From positions 38,621 through 102,620 of the forward strand of contig CBFHKO010000008.1 in the NCBI GenBank assembly GCA_965656445.1: a DNA stretch of 64,000 nt, given 5' to 3'. The stretch is from JAHEJA01 sp965656445 (GTDB lineage Bacteria > Pseudomonadota > Alphaproteobacteria > Rhodobacterales > Rhodobacteraceae). Below are positions 8,203-16,698 of this stretch, piece by piece (positions within the stretch are counted from its first letter, which is position 1; every line of letters begins with the position of its first letter). The position numbers and the translations under genes were made by a program. The notes below the pieces were generated by a model. The model had not been told where the DNA came from. It saw only the letters and a list, made by a program, of their open reading frames with translations, and did not search any database.

Positions 8203-9726
8203 ATGGCACCTAAACCCGTCGTTTTGTGTATTCTGGATGGTTGGGGCGCGCGTGATGAGAGCGGAGCGAATGCGCCTGTGCTTGCCAATACTCCGAATTT
8301 TGACCGGCTGATGGAGACCTGTCCGACGTCGAGCCTTATCACGCATGGTCGTGATGTTGGATTGCCAACGGGTCAGATGGGAAATTCTGAGGTTGGTCAC
8401 ACCAATATTGGGGCGGGGCGCGTCGTCGCCATGGATTTGGGTCAGATCGACCTTGCGATTGAAGATGGCTCTTTTTACGACAACGCGGCTTTGGTTCAAT
8501 TTATTACTGATCTCAAGGAATCAGGGGGCACTGCTCATGTGATGGGTGTCATTTCTGATGGTGGTGTGCATGGTCATATTGAGCATGTGTTAGCAGGGTT
8601 AAAGGCCTTGACAGATGCCGGTGTTCCGACCGTTTTGCATGCGATCACAGATGGACGTGATGTTGCGCCTGATAGTGCGTTAGAGTTTGTGACGGATTTG
8701 ATGGATCGGCTACCCGATGGTGTCCGCGTTGGCACCGTAACGGGACGCTATTTCGCGATGGATCGTGATAATAGATGGGAGCGCGTGTCCAAGGCGTTTA
8801 ATGCGATGATCCATGGACAAGCGGATGTTGTCGCGGATGATCCGATTGCGGCGGTCTCTCAGTCCTATGAGTCACATGTTCAGGATGAGTTCATCCCCGC
8901 AACAGTCATTGGGGATTACAGTGGTGCGGCATCTGGGGACGGCTTCTTTTGCATGAATTTTCGTGCAGATCGCGCACGGGAGATCCTTCGCTCTATTGGT
9001 GAAACGGATTTTTCAGAATTTAACGTTGGCGTTCGTCCGCGCTGGGCGGCTCTGTTGGGCATGGTGGCCTATTCCAATGATCACAGCACCTATATGACAA
9101 CCTGTTATCCCAAGCAGGACATCGTGAATACGCTCGGGGAATGGGTGTCCAAGCAAGGCAAGACACAATTCAGGCTCGCTGAGACTGAAAAATATCCGCA
9201 TGTGACATTCTTTTTGAATGGAGGTAAAGAAACGCCCGAAGTTGGAGAAGACCGCTATATGCCGAAATCGCCATCTGTGGCGACTTATGATCTTCAACCT
9301 GAAATGTCCGCACCCGAAGTGACGGAAAAATTCGTTGAGGCCGTTCGCAAGGGATATGACCTGATCGTGACGAATTACGCTAATCCCGATATGGTTGGTC
9401 ATACTGGTGATCTGGCCGCCGCGATGAAGGCTTGTGAAGCGGTTGATCAGGGTCTTGGTGCAGTGATTGAGGCGATCCAAGACGTTGGAGGCGCAATGAT
9501 TGTCACCGCAGATCATGGGAATTGTGAAACCATGGTAGACCCTGAAACAGGGGGTCCCCATACTGCGCATACATTAAACCTTGTTCCTGTTGTCTTGTTC
9601 GGTGGTCCAGAGGGTGCACGTTTGCGAGATGGTGGCCGGCTCGCTGATTTGGCGCCTACTTTGCTTGACTTGATGGGTCTTGAGCAGCCAAGCGAAATGA
9701 CGGGCACGTCCCTTTTGGTGACATAA
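8203..9726 (+). CDS. gpmI: 2,3-bisphosphoglycerate-independent phosphoglycerate mutase
   Basis: Interconverts 3- and 2-phosphoglycerate in glycolysis and gluconeogenesis; a two-metal (usually manganese) enzyme of the alkaline phosphatase superfamily. The 507 residues have family length. Seen: metal ligand Asp12 in CILDGWG, catalytic Ser62 in GQMGNSEVGHTNIGAGR, GVHGHIEH, HAITDGRDVAP, YANPDMVGHTG and VTADHGNCETM carrying later metal ligands. The frame is open to 8170, but ATG 8203 begins the conserved domain and has GAGAGG ten bases upstream. The envC-like gene follows after one base. Confidence 0.97.
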   Translation: MAPKPVVLCILDGWGARDESGANAPVLANTPNFDRLMETCPTSSLITHGRDVGLPTGQMGNSEVGHTNIGAGRVVAMDLGQIDLAIEDGSFYDNAALVQFITDLKESGGTAHVMGVISDGGVHGHIEHVLAGLKALTDAGVPTVLHAITDGRDVAPDSALEFVTDLMDRLPDGVRVGTVTGRYFAMDRDNRWERVSKAFNAMIHGQADVVADDPIAAVSQSYESHVQDEFIPATVIGDYSGAASGDGFFCMNFRADRAREILRSIGETDFSEFNVGVRPRWAALLGMVAYSNDHSTYMTTCYPKQDIVNTLGEWVSKQGKTQFRLAETEKYPHVTFFLNGGKETPEVGEDRYMPKSPSVATYDLQPEMSAPEVTEKFVEAVRKGYDLIVTNYANPDMVGHTGDLAAAMKACEAVDQGLGAVIEAIQDVGGAMIVTADHGNCETMVDPETGGPHTAHTLNLVPVVLFGGPEGARLRDGGRLADLAPTLLDLMGLEQPSEMTGTSLLVT

Positions 9727-9727
9727 A

Positions 9728-10864
9728 ATGACACGCGTTGGGGCGATCTGGATTGCGACTTGGTTGCTTTGGGCCACGAGCACTGTGGGACAAGATGCAA
9801 TGCCCCAAGCCGCGCGAGATGCGGCGGAGCAATTGAATGTCGCTTCGGCTATGCTTGCAGCAGCGGATCAATCCCAAGATCGTGTTAAGGCGCTGACCAA
9901 TACGATTTCTGCCTATGAAAGTGGGCTATCTGTGATGCGGGATGGGTTGCGGGCCATTACGGTCCAGCAACACCAACTTCGCCAGCAATTAGAAGGCCAA
10001 GATGTGGATATTTCCCGTTTGGTCGGAGTATTGCATTCGATCAATAGCGAGCCGGATCAAGCCATGGTCCTTCATCCGCAAGGTGCGTTGAACACCGCCC
10101 GTTCAGGCATGATGGTGTCAGACGTCTTGGCCTCTGTTCAAGGCGAAGTTGCAGGTCTTAGGGAGCGTCTGATCAAATTGGATCGATTGGCTCAGGTTCA
10201 TGATCAAGCCAGTGATATTTTACAGCAGGGATTATCCGAGGTGCAAATTGCGCGAACCGAATTGGCGCGCGCTGCTGCGGATCGCAAGGATTTACCGCGC
10301 CGCTTTGTTGAGGACCCCGTAAAAACGGCGCTTTTGATTGCAGCATCCGAAACGCTTGATACCTTTGCGAATGGATTGTCTGAGATCGTTGTGGGTGAAG
10401 TTGCAGGGTCCCTCCCTGATATTACCGATCGCAAAGGAAGCTTGCAGCTTCCTGTCACGGGCCGTGTGATCCGCAACTTTAAGCAAGCTGATGCCGCAGG
10501 CGTGGTGCGCCCTGGTGTTGTTATAGCGACGCTTCCTCAGGCTGTGGTGACAACACCAACAGCCGCAACAATTCGATATCGTGGGCCGCTCTTGGATTTT
10601 GGCTTGGTCACAATACTTGAGCCGCAATCGGGGATTTTGTTTGTCATTGCAGGGCTTCAGAGCGTCTTTGGGCGCACTGGCGAAGTCTTGCCTGCAGGCA
10701 GCCCAATCGGTTTAATGGGTGGTAATTCACAAACACTTGATAAAATGTTGGAAGAAAACCAAACTGGGATTGTTACACAACGTAGCGAAACGCTCTATGT
10801 TGAAGTCAGACAGGATAAGGTTCCCGTGGACCCTTTGACTTGGTTCCGGACGCAAAAGGACTGA
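9728..10864 (+). CDS. EnvC-like murein hydrolase activator with degenerate LytM domain
   Basis: Probable periplasmic activator of cell-wall amidases during division. Seen: an N-terminal signal peptide (about residues 1-22, ending near STVGQDA), a long helical region to about residue 190 with coiled-coil character and conserved RQQLEGQ, and a C-terminal M23/LytM fold from about 255 to 375 recognisable by TAATIRYRGPLLDFGLVTIL, GRTGEVLPAGSPIG and LYVEVRQDKVPVDPLTWF. The zinc ligands of active M23 peptidases (HxxxD and HxH) are absent: the first His is replaced by Arg, and HxH reads Tyr-Val-Glu. That loss is normal for EnvC, whose role is to bind and activate. It lies one base after gpmI and three bases before ctpA. 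Confidence 0.88.
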   Translation: MTRVGAIWIATWLLWATSTVGQDAMPQAARDAAEQLNVASAMLAAADQSQDRVKALTNTISAYESGLSVMRDGLRAITVQQHQLRQQLEGQDVDISRLVGVLHSINSEPDQAMVLHPQGALNTARSGMMVSDVLASVQGEVAGLRERLIKLDRLAQVHDQASDILQQGLSEVQIARTELARAAADRKDLPRRFVEDPVKTALLIAASETLDTFANGLSEIVVGEVAGSLPDITDRKGSLQLPVTGRVIRNFKQADAAGVVRPGVVIATLPQAVVTTPTAATIRYRGPLLDFGLVTILEPQSGILFVIAGLQSVFGRTGEVLPAGSPIGLMGGNSQTLDKMLEENQTGIVTQRSETLYVEVRQDKVPVDPLTWFRTQKD

Positions 10865-10867
10865 ATA

Positions 10868-12202
10868 ATGAAAAAAATGATATTGGCTGCAGGGGTTGGA
10901 TGTGTGTTCGGCGTCTTTACGGCGACACAAATTGCAGGGCCCGTTTTGGCGCAGTCCGCGGATGAGAAGCAAGAGATTTATCAACAGCTGGATCTGTTTG
11001 GCGATATTTTCGAACGGATCCGTGCAGAATATGTCGAAGAGGTCGAACCCAAAGATTTGATTGAAGCTGCGGTTAATGGAATGCTGACATCCTTGGATCC
11101 GCATTCTGGGTACTTACCGCCAGATGATGCCGAAAAAATGCAGGTTCAGACGCGCGGTGAATTTGGTGGGCTTGGAATTGAGGTGACTCAAGAAGAAGGC
11201 TTTGTCAAAGTTGTCTCGCCGATTGATGGCACACCCGCCTTTGATGCCGGTGTCGAAGCAGGCGATTTTATTACGCATGTTGATGGGGAAACTGTGCTCG
11301 GCCTGACTTTGGACGAGGCTGTAGAACGGATGCGTGGCCCCGTTGGATCAGAAATTGTCATTACAATCGCTCGCGAAGGCGAGGATGAGCCCTTTGACAT
11401 CACTATCATTCGGGACACGATTAAATTAACCGCTGTTCGTGCAAGAACCGAAGGCGACACGGTCGTTTTGCGTGTCACGACATTCAATGACCAAACCTAT
11501 CCCAACCTGTCGGATGGATTGGCCAAAGAAATCGAAGCCGCTGGCGGAATGGATGAAGTCAACGGCATCGTTCTGGATTTGCGCAACAACCCAGGTGGCT
11601 TGCTCAGCCAAGCGATCAAAGTGTCGGATGCTTTCCTTGACAAAGGGGAAATCGTATCAACGCGCGGACGTAACCCAGAGGATGGCGATCGGTTTAACGC
11701 GACCGCAGGGGACTTGGCCGAAGGCAAGCCGATTGTGATCTTGATCAACGGCGGGTCTGCTTCCGCGTCAGAGATTGTTGCTGGTGCGCTTCAAGATCAC
11801 CGCCGTGCAATTGTCATTGGGACCAAGAGCTTTGGTAAGGGGTCGGTGCAAACTGTTATGCCTGTTCAAGGGAATGGCGCAATGCGCTTGACTACGGCGC
11901 GCTATTACACGCCGTCTGGTCGGTCTATTCAGAATTTGGGTGTGTCCCCTGATATTGTCGTGGAACAGCCGCGTCGTGAGCCAGTTGATCCGAATGCAGA
12001 GGACGACGCAGAGCGCAACACACGCAGCGAAGCTGATTTGCGCGGATCACTCTCGAACGACAGCTTGAGCGAAGATGAAATCCGCCAGATCGAAGAAGAT
12101 CGCGCTAAGGCTGATGAGGCGGCCAAGCTTCGTGAGGATGATTATCAATTGGCCTATGCGATTGATATTTTGAAAGGCCTCACTGCCTTGGGTCCAAAGT
12201 AG
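10868..12202 (+). CDS. ctpA: Carboxy-terminal processing protease, family S41
   Basis: Periplasmic serine protease that trims or degrades substrates from the C-terminus. The 444 residues show a signal peptide (cleavage near VLAQSA), a PDZ domain at about 93-175 with FGGLGIEV and SPIDGTPAFDAGV, and the S41 catalytic core with LDLRNNPGGLL and the Ser299/Lys324 pair (NGGSASASEIVAG and GTKSFGKGSVQT; spacing of 25 as in E. coli Prc). The acidic C-terminal tail is rich in Glu and Asp. The order envC-ctpA-rppH is common in alphaproteobacteria. A strong terminator follows, so transcription probably ends here and rppH starts separately. Confidence 0.96.
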   Translation: MKKMILAAGVGCVFGVFTATQIAGPVLAQSADEKQEIYQQLDLFGDIFERIRAEYVEEVEPKDLIEAAVNGMLTSLDPHSGYLPPDDAEKMQVQTRGEFGGLGIEVTQEEGFVKVVSPIDGTPAFDAGVEAGDFITHVDGETVLGLTLDEAVERMRGPVGSEIVITIAREGEDEPFDITIIRDTIKLTAVRARTEGDTVVLRVTTFNDQTYPNLSDGLAKEIEAAGGMDEVNGIVLDLRNNPGGLLSQAIKVSDAFLDKGEIVSTRGRNPEDGDRFNATAGDLAEGKPIVILINGGSASASEIVAGALQDHRRAIVIGTKSFGKGSVQTVMPVQGNGAMRLTTARYYTPSGRSIQNLGVSPDIVVEQPRREPVDPNAEDDAERNTRSEADLRGSLSNDSLSEDEIRQIEEDRAKADEAAKLREDDYQLAYAIDILKGLTALGPK

Positions 12203-12217
12203 GGCACCACAGTAATG

Positions 12218-12242
12218 AGGGCGGTCTTTGCCGCCCTTTTTT
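12218..12242 (+). terminator. Rho-independent terminator of ctpA
   Basis: Seven-bp stem AGGGCGG/CCGCCCT with a six-base loop followed by TTTTTT, 16 bases beyond the ctpA stop codon. Confidence 0.9.
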
Positions 12243-12264
12243 GAGTATTTTTGCAAAGATGAAG
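12243..12264 (+). repeat. Dispersed gene-end motif, copy 2 (after ctpA terminator)
   Basis: GAGTATTTTTGCAAAGATGA follows directly on the T run of the ctpA terminator, and lies just before the ribosome binding site of rppH. Confidence 0.8.
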
Positions 12265-12280
12265 ACATAGGAGTTGTCGC

Positions 12281-12763
12281 ATGACGCCACAAGAGATTGA
12301 GGCCTTGCCTTACCGTTTGAATGTAGGTGTTATGCTCGTCAATCAGGCGGGTGGCGTGTTTGTCGGCCAACGTTTGGATAGCCCAACGGATGCATGGCAA
12401 ATGCCGCAAGGTGGCATTGACGAAGGCGAAGATCCAACAGAGGCAGCCTTACGTGAATTGGAAGAGGAAACAGGCGTTTCCAGAGATTTGGTCGACATCG
12501 TTGCCGTGAGCGCCGATTGGATTGCCTATGATTTGCCATCTGAGTTGATTCCCAAGCTTTGGAATGGGGCGTATCGGGGGCAAAAGCAGAAATGGTTCTT
12601 GCTCAGATTTAATGGTGAGGATGCTCAGGTTAAAATTGACGGTGAGCATCCTGAATTTTCCCACTGGAAATGGTGTCCCGTGGATGAGCTGGTTGACAAT
12701 ATCGTTCCGTTTAAAAGGGCTGTTTATGAAACCGTTGTCGCAGAATTTCGGAGCCTGATTTAG
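12281..12763 (+). CDS. rppH: RNA pyrophosphohydrolase
   Basis: Removes pyrophosphate from the 5' triphosphate end of mRNA, which opens it to RNase E decay. The 160 residues contain a complete Nudix box at residues 44-66 ([20 protein letters not shown], with the REL-EE metal ligands) and the RppH-typical opening [11 protein letters not shown], plus AWQMPQGG and [11 protein letters not shown]. The ribosome binding site AGGAG lies seven bases or so before ATG. The stop overlaps by four bases the stop of the convergent GST-like gene. Confidence 0.96.
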   Translation: MTPQEIEALPYRLNVGVMLVNQAGGVFVGQRLDSPTDAWQMPQGGIDEGEDPTEAALRELEEETGVSRDLVDIVAVSADWIAYDLPSELIPKLWNGAYRGQKQKWFLLRFNGEDAQVKIDGEHPEFSHWKWCPVDELVDNIVPFKRAVYETVVAEFRSLI

Positions 12764-13365
12764 CCTTCAGGCTCTGTTGCGCGCATCGAGGGGCGATCGC
12801 TGAAGGTTGCGTGCCACTCTGATAATTGGGCGCAATCTTGGCGCCAGTTTCGGTCATCATGACGGAAATCCAAGTATGAGAGGGCGCAGGCCACTCCGAT
12901 TTGTCCTATGTTCAATGGGCCAGTCAGTGCAGGCATCTTTCCTTGATCAAGCGTTGCCAAGGCGGATGTGACTTTGCCCCATTGGGCTTCAATCCAGTCT
13001 TGCGATTGATGATCCTCTGAGCGCAGCCTTTTTTCGTAGACCATTGAGACAGCGGATTCCATGATACCATCTGCGAGGGCCTCTAATGTGAGAACGTCAT
13101 AGAGGGTATCAGCAGGGTACATGTCACCCTTGGCCACATCGTTCAAAAATCGACAAATCACGCGGCTATCAAACAGGCTTGTGTCGTTGTCGCGCAATAG
13201 AGCGGGAATTTTTCCAAGGGGGTTCGCAGATTTTGCCTGCTCCGCTGTGTTCAACGCTGTTGTCGCCACGGGGACCAGTTCGATTTGATCCATCAGATCA
13301 AGTTCATGCGCCAGAACAACCGTTTTTCGAACAAAGGGGGAGGCCGGGGAATAAATAAGTTTCAT
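12760..13365 (-). CDS. Glutathione S-transferase family protein
   Basis: A 201-residue protein with a thioredoxin-like N-terminal domain ([19 protein letters not shown], the Ser-Pro-Phe motif taking the active-site place, and the cis-Pro loop [10 protein letters not shown] followed by SRVICRFL) and a helical C-terminal domain from about residue 85. It resembles the YibF-like/beta-class GSTs; the substrate is unknown. ATG 13365 starts the conserved domain and has AGGA seven bases upstream; the open frame to 13539 runs into the next gene. It follows the PaiB-like gene with a 13-base gap and is probably co-transcribed with it. Confidence 0.9.
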   Translation of the reverse strand: MKLIYSPASPFVRKTVVLAHELDLMDQIELVPVATTALNTAEQAKSANPLGKIPALLRDNDTSLFDSRVICRFLNDVAKGDMYPADTLYDVLTLEALADGIMESAVSMVYEKRLRSEDHQSQDWIEAQWGKVTSALATLDQGKMPALTGPLNIGQIGVACALSYLDFRHDDRNWRQDCAQLSEWHATFSDRPSMRATEPEG

Positions 13366-13378
13366 GAGATATCCTGTT

Positions 13379-13999
13379 TCATTTGGCCGAACGCATAAGC
13401 GCGGCGAGGTGGGGTGTATTTGAGCCAATGGTTGATTTTTCAAGTTGATCTGCGGCTGCGTGGCGAACGGCGTCAGTTTTGTTTTGTCCCAGTTTCCAAG
13501 TGCTCTCAACCTGAGCAATATCAAGACGGCAGGGGACAATTTGCCTTTGCATTTTGTTTATGACGTCAGGGTCAACCTTGTCCATTTTCCAAACGGGCTT
13601 GGGGGCGAGTTGCGTTTCAAAATGGTCTGAGAGGCCTTCAATCACGTTGGGAAGGGTGCTTTGATCCAGTAGGGAGAGGGTTCCAGAAATATGCACCGCG
13701 ACGTAATTCCACGTGGGAACTTGATCTTCGACCCCGTACCAATCTGGTGAAATATACCCATGTGGACCCATGATCGACAAGGTTGCTTGGCGTGGGGATT
13801 TGACGAGCGCACGACTGATTGGGTTTGAGCGCACCAAGTGAAGGTCGATTGCTGTGCGGTCTGCATTAAGCTGAAAAGGGATATGGCTCAGCAAGGGCGT
13901 TGGCTCAGCCGATATGCAAATTGTGCCAAAACTGATCTCATTGGCGAAGTCGAGGCTCAGATTCGTCTCGGTGTTTCGGAAAATCGGATTTGGATGCAT
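13379..13999 (-). CDS. PaiB-like FMN-binding regulator/flavoprotein
   Basis: Member of the PaiB family (FMN_bind_2 fold, split barrel). Seen: MHPNPIFR at the start (the family opens M-x-x-P-x-x-FR), FGTICISAEPTPLLSHIPF, ATLSIMGPHGYISPDWYG, the central VPTWNYVAVHISG, and LESTWKLGQNK-like QVESTWKLGQNK near the end. PaiB of Bacillus represses protease and sporulation genes; the biochemical role of the family is otherwise unclear, and FMN binding is inferred. ATG 13999 has AAAGG seven bases upstream. It is divergent from the FMN-riboswitch-controlled ribH. Confidence 0.85.
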   Translation of the reverse strand: MHPNPIFRNTETNLSLDFANEISFGTICISAEPTPLLSHIPFQLNADRTAIDLHLVRSNPISRALVKSPRQATLSIMGPHGYISPDWYGVEDQVPTWNYVAVHISGTLSLLDQSTLPNVIEGLSDHFETQLAPKPVWKMDKVDPDVINKMQRQIVPCRLDIAQVESTWKLGQNKTDAVRHAAADQLEKSTIGSNTPHLAALMRSAK

Positions 14000-14068
14000 G
14001 GCGGTGCCTTTGTAAAATGTTGTAAACATGCTTGTCTTGGGCGTGTTAATTTGGCAAGACTAAACTGT

Positions 14069-14196
14069 TCTCAGGGCGGGGTGTAATTCCCCACCGGCGG
14101 TATGGGGTAACCCCCGAGCCCGCGAGCGGCCCTTATGGGTGTCAGCAGATCTGGTGAGAGGCCAGAGCCGACGGTTATAGTCCGGATGAAAGAGAG
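14069..14196 (+). promoter_or_regulatory. FMN riboswitch (RFN element)
   Basis: The conserved RFN landmarks occur in order: TCAGGGCGGGGTGTAATTCC, CCACCGGCGGT, GAGCCCGCGAGCG, the GTCAGCAGATCTGGTGAGA block, CCAGAGCCGACGGTTATAGT and CCGGATGAAAGAGA. It binds flavin mononucleotide and shuts off the downstream gene when FMN is plentiful. ribH starts 76 bases beyond its end; no clear intrinsic terminator separates them, so control at translation initiation is more likely than attenuation (inference). Confidence 0.97.
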
Positions 14197-14272
14197 CGAT
14201 GACAGTTCGGCCCCTTGGGTCGAGGTGAATCGTGAGCCTTGGGTGACGTGTTGTTAACTAAAGGAGCATGAA

Positions 14273-14710
14273 ATGACACACACCCGATATGCATTTATTA
14301 AGGCCAATTGGCATTCTGACATTGTGGATCAGGCTTTGGCCGGGTTCCAAGAGATCATTCCAGCAGAGGACATCGATGTGATCGATGCGCCTGGTGCGTT
14401 GGAAATGCCTCTCTTGGCGAAAGATTTAGCAGAAACTGGAAAATATGGCGCGATTGCCTGTGCAGCCTTTGTTGTTGATGGCGGTATTTATCGCCATGAT
14501 TTCGTGGCGCAAGCGGTTGTTGATGGTATCGTGCGCGTTGGGTTGGACACGGGCGTTCCGATCCTATCCGTGTCATTGACGCCGCATCAGTATCAGGAAA
14601 CCGAGCATCATGATGCGATTTATCGCGACCACTTTGTGACCAAAGGACGTGAAGCCGCGAATGCCGCCAAAGGTGTTGTTGCGGCGCGCGCGAAAATTCA
14701 AGGTCTTTGA
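14273..14710 (+). CDS. ribH: 6,7-dimethyl-8-ribityllumazine synthase, type II
   Basis: Condenses 5-amino-6-ribitylaminouracil with dihydroxybutanone phosphate, the last-but-one step of riboflavin synthesis. The 145 residues resemble the type II (RibH2) decameric enzymes of Brucella and rhizobia: AFIKANWHSDIVDQALAGF, DVIDAPGALEMPLLAKDLA, VVDGGIYRHDFVAQAVVDG, and VSLTPHQYQETEHHDAIYRD. The catalytic His lies in GGIYRHDF. AAAGGAG is six bases before the ATG. It is a single gene under the FMN riboswitch, away from other rib genes in this window, as is usual for RibH2. Confidence 0.95.
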   Translation: MTHTRYAFIKANWHSDIVDQALAGFQEIIPAEDIDVIDAPGALEMPLLAKDLAETGKYGAIACAAFVVDGGIYRHDFVAQAVVDGIVRVGLDTGVPILSVSLTPHQYQETEHHDAIYRDHFVTKGREAANAAKGVVAARAKIQGL

Positions 14711-14712
14711 TT

Positions 14713-14732
14713 TCGGATCATATATGATCCGA
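14713..14732. repeat. 20-bp perfect palindrome
   Basis: TCGGATCATATATGATCCGA reads the same on both strands. It lies three bases after the ribH stop and just before the GC-rich hairpin. It could be a protein-binding site or the first of two stem-loops at the transcript end. Confidence 0.6.
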
Positions 14733-14737
14733 CCAAG

Positions 14738-14756
14738 GCGGGGGCTTTGCCCCCGC
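14738..14756 (+). terminator. GC-rich hairpin after ribH
   Basis: Perfect 7-bp stem GCGGGGG/CCCCCGC with loop CTTTG. The T tract is displaced: ACCCCCA and then the dispersed motif with GAGTATTTTT follow. A probable transcription end of ribH, of the type found with the dispersed motif. Confidence 0.6.
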
Positions 14757-14763
14757 ACCCCCA

Positions 14764-14784
14764 GAGTATTTTTCAAAGCTGAAG
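14764..14784 (+). repeat. Dispersed gene-end motif, copy 3 (after ribH)
   Basis: GAGTATTTTTCAAAGCTGAA follows the ribH hairpin and abuts the stop codon of the convergent GST-like gene. Confidence 0.8.
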
Positions 14785-15414
14785 TTATTTAGGGAAAATC
14801 GTTATGGGGTCGCCCGTCGTCCATTTTGGGTATTTATCCATGATGGACGAAAATTGGTCGCTGTTTACGAATCTGTCTAACCACGTTTGAACCTTGGGCC
14901 AGGGTTGGTTGGCAAACCATGTTTTGTCTGTATTTGCGAACTGACGCACAAAGGGCAGAATGGCCATATCGGCAACTTTGGGCGTGTCGGCAAAGAGAAA
15001 TCCGTCTGTGAGTTGGGTTTCTAGTGCCTCAATGAATGCACTCGCCTTTTTACGTTCCTCGGTCGGGTCATTTTCGGGATAGCGCGTTGCATATTTTGTG
15101 CGGTCTAACGCTTGTTTAAACGGTCCGTCACATTGTGCGATGAGCTCGTATCCTTCGGGAGGCATTTCAAGCCAATGTTCGGGGTCTTTTTGGCCCAGCG
15201 CCCAGGCCACGATGTGAAGGGATTCATCAATAACGCGTTTGCCAGCCTTAAGACAGGGAACGGTTTTTGACGGTGAGGTGTCCAAAAATTCGGGGGCTTT
15301 GTCCTTGAGAACGATTTCTCTTAGTTCGACTTGGATACCTGTTGATTGAAGGGCAAGGCGCGCGCGCATTGCATATGGGCATCGACGGAAGCTGTAGAAA
15401 ATTGGAAGCGTCAT
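14785..15414 (-). CDS. Glutathione S-transferase-like protein
   Basis: A 209-residue protein with a thioredoxin-fold N-terminus carrying FYSFRRCPYAMRARLAL, in which a single Cys precedes Pro-Tyr as in glutaredoxins and omega-class GSTs, followed by TSPSKTVPCL (cis-Pro) and VIDESLHIVAWAL. The C-terminal half is helical (AFIEALETQLTDGFLFADTP, then MAILPFVRQF). Probably a glutathione-dependent thiol transferase; the substrate is unknown. It is preceded by mtaB on the same strand with a gap of 27 bases and may share its transcript. Confidence 0.88.
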   Translation of the reverse strand: MTLPIFYSFRRCPYAMRARLALQSTGIQVELREIVLKDKAPEFLDTSPSKTVPCLKAGKRVIDESLHIVAWALGQKDPEHWLEMPPEGYELIAQCDGPFKQALDRTKYATRYPENDPTEERKKASAFIEALETQLTDGFLFADTPKVADMAILPFVRQFANTDKTWFANQPWPKVQTWLDRFVNSDQFSSIMDKYPKWTTGDPITIFPK

Positions 15415-15441
15415 TGAACTATATTGCGCATGGCTTGCGTC

Positions 15442-16698
15442 CTAAGCCAAGAGGCGATTGCCCGAACGGGATTGGATTTTTGCGGTCACAATTGAGCCTT
15501 CGCTTTGAGGGGTCTCAAAGGACACTTCGCTAAATTGCTCGGTGCGACCCATATGCGGATTTTCCATCAGGATGTGATGCGTTGTCCCGATTTGTGCCGC
15601 TAAGTGTTCGTCCACTTGGCGCTCACCAGCCTCTCTGAGACGGGCTGCGCGCGCCTTTATGATTTGGCCATTCAGTTGAGGCATACGCGCCGCGGGGGTT
15701 CCTTGGCGCGGAGAATAGGGAAACACATGTAGCCACGTGAGATCGCATTCCGTTACCAGTTTCAGTGAGTTTTCGAAATGCGCCTCGGTTTCTGTTGGAA
15801 ACCCCGCGATGATATCCGCGCCAAACGTCATATTGGGGCGGAGCTTTTTGGCGTCCTCGCAAAAACGGATCGCGTCATCCCGAAGGTGGCGCCGTTTCAT
15901 GCGTTTTAGGATCAAGTCGTCGCCATGTTGTAGGGACAAATGCAAGTGAGGCATGAGACGATGTTCTGTCGCAATGGCCTGCATTAGGTTTTCATCGACT
16001 TCAATGCTGTCGATAGAGCTGATGCGCAGACGAGCCAAATCGGGGACGAGTTTGAGGATGCGCATGACAAGGTCACCGAGTTTGGGTTCGGCAGGCAAAT
16101 CAGCGCCCCAGCTCGTGAGGTCCACGCCTGTCAGGACGACTTCGTTAAATCCTTTGTCAACGAGGCGCTTGATCTGATCCACGACCACGCCCGCGGGGAC
16201 TGATCGGGAATTGCCGCGTCCAAAGGGAATGATGCAGAAGGTACAGCGATGATCACATCCGTTTTGAACCTGAACATAGGCGCGGCTTCGGGTCCCAAAC
16301 CCATCAATCAAGTGACCAGCTGTTTCAGTGACCGACATAATGTCGTCAACCTTGACCCGTTCCGTGTCGCCAATGAAATCAGACGCTAATCCATCCCACG
16401 TCGCGGCTTGCATTTTTTCGGTATTCCCAATCACCGCGTCAACTTCGGTCATATTAGCGAACGTTTCCGGTTCGATTTGGGCGGCGCAGCCTGTTACAAT
16501 GACTTTGGCGTCGGGATGATCGCGGCGCAACCTACGAATTTCCTGTTTTGATTTTCGCACAGCCTCAGCCGTCACCGCACAGGTGTTCACGATCACCGCG
16601 TTGTTCAATCCTGCATGTTGGGCGAGATCTTTCATCGCCTCGGATTCGTAGGCATTCAATCGACAGCCGAGTGTTGTGAACTTGGGCGCGTTGCTCAT
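15442..16698 (-). CDS. mtaB: tRNA (N6-threonylcarbamoyladenosine37-C2)-methylthiotransferase
   Basis: Radical-SAM enzyme that adds a methylthio group to t6A37 of tRNAs reading ANN codons. The 418 residues have the three-part form of the family: an N-terminal UPF0004 domain with cluster cysteines (TLGCRLNAYESE, IVNTCAVTAEA, VTGCAAQIEP), the radical-SAM core with CDHRCTFCIIPFGRG, and a C-terminal TRAM domain. The KxxQxIRRLRRDHP segment and NTCAVT mark MtaB rather than MiaB. Its start overlaps the dapF stop by four bases (ATGA), a common pairing. Confidence 0.95.
   Translation of the reverse strand: MSNAPKFTTLGCRLNAYESEAMKDLAQHAGLNNAVIVNTCAVTAEAVRKSKQEIRRLRRDHPDAKVIVTGCAAQIEPETFANMTEVDAVIGNTEKMQAATWDGLASDFIGDTERVKVDDIMSVTETAGHLIDGFGTRSRAYVQVQNGCDHRCTFCIIPFGRGNSRSVPAGVVVDQIKRLVDKGFNEVVLTGVDLTSWGADLPAEPKLGDLVMRILKLVPDLARLRISSIDSIEVDENLMQAIATEHRLMPHLHLSLQHGDDLILKRMKRRHLRDDAIRFCEDAKKLRPNMTFGADIIAGFPTETEAHFENSLKLVTECDLTWLHVFPYSPRQGTPAARMPQLNGQIIKARAARLREAGERQVDEHLAAQIGTTHHILMENPHMGRTEQFSEVSFETPQSEGSIVTAKIQSRSGNRLLA

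Noticed and set aside
7684..8499. A 271-codon open frame on the minus strand across rlmH and gpmI
   Set aside because: It runs antisense through two clearly conserved plus-strand genes and their gap, and its translation is a low-complexity, basic sequence with no recognisable domain.
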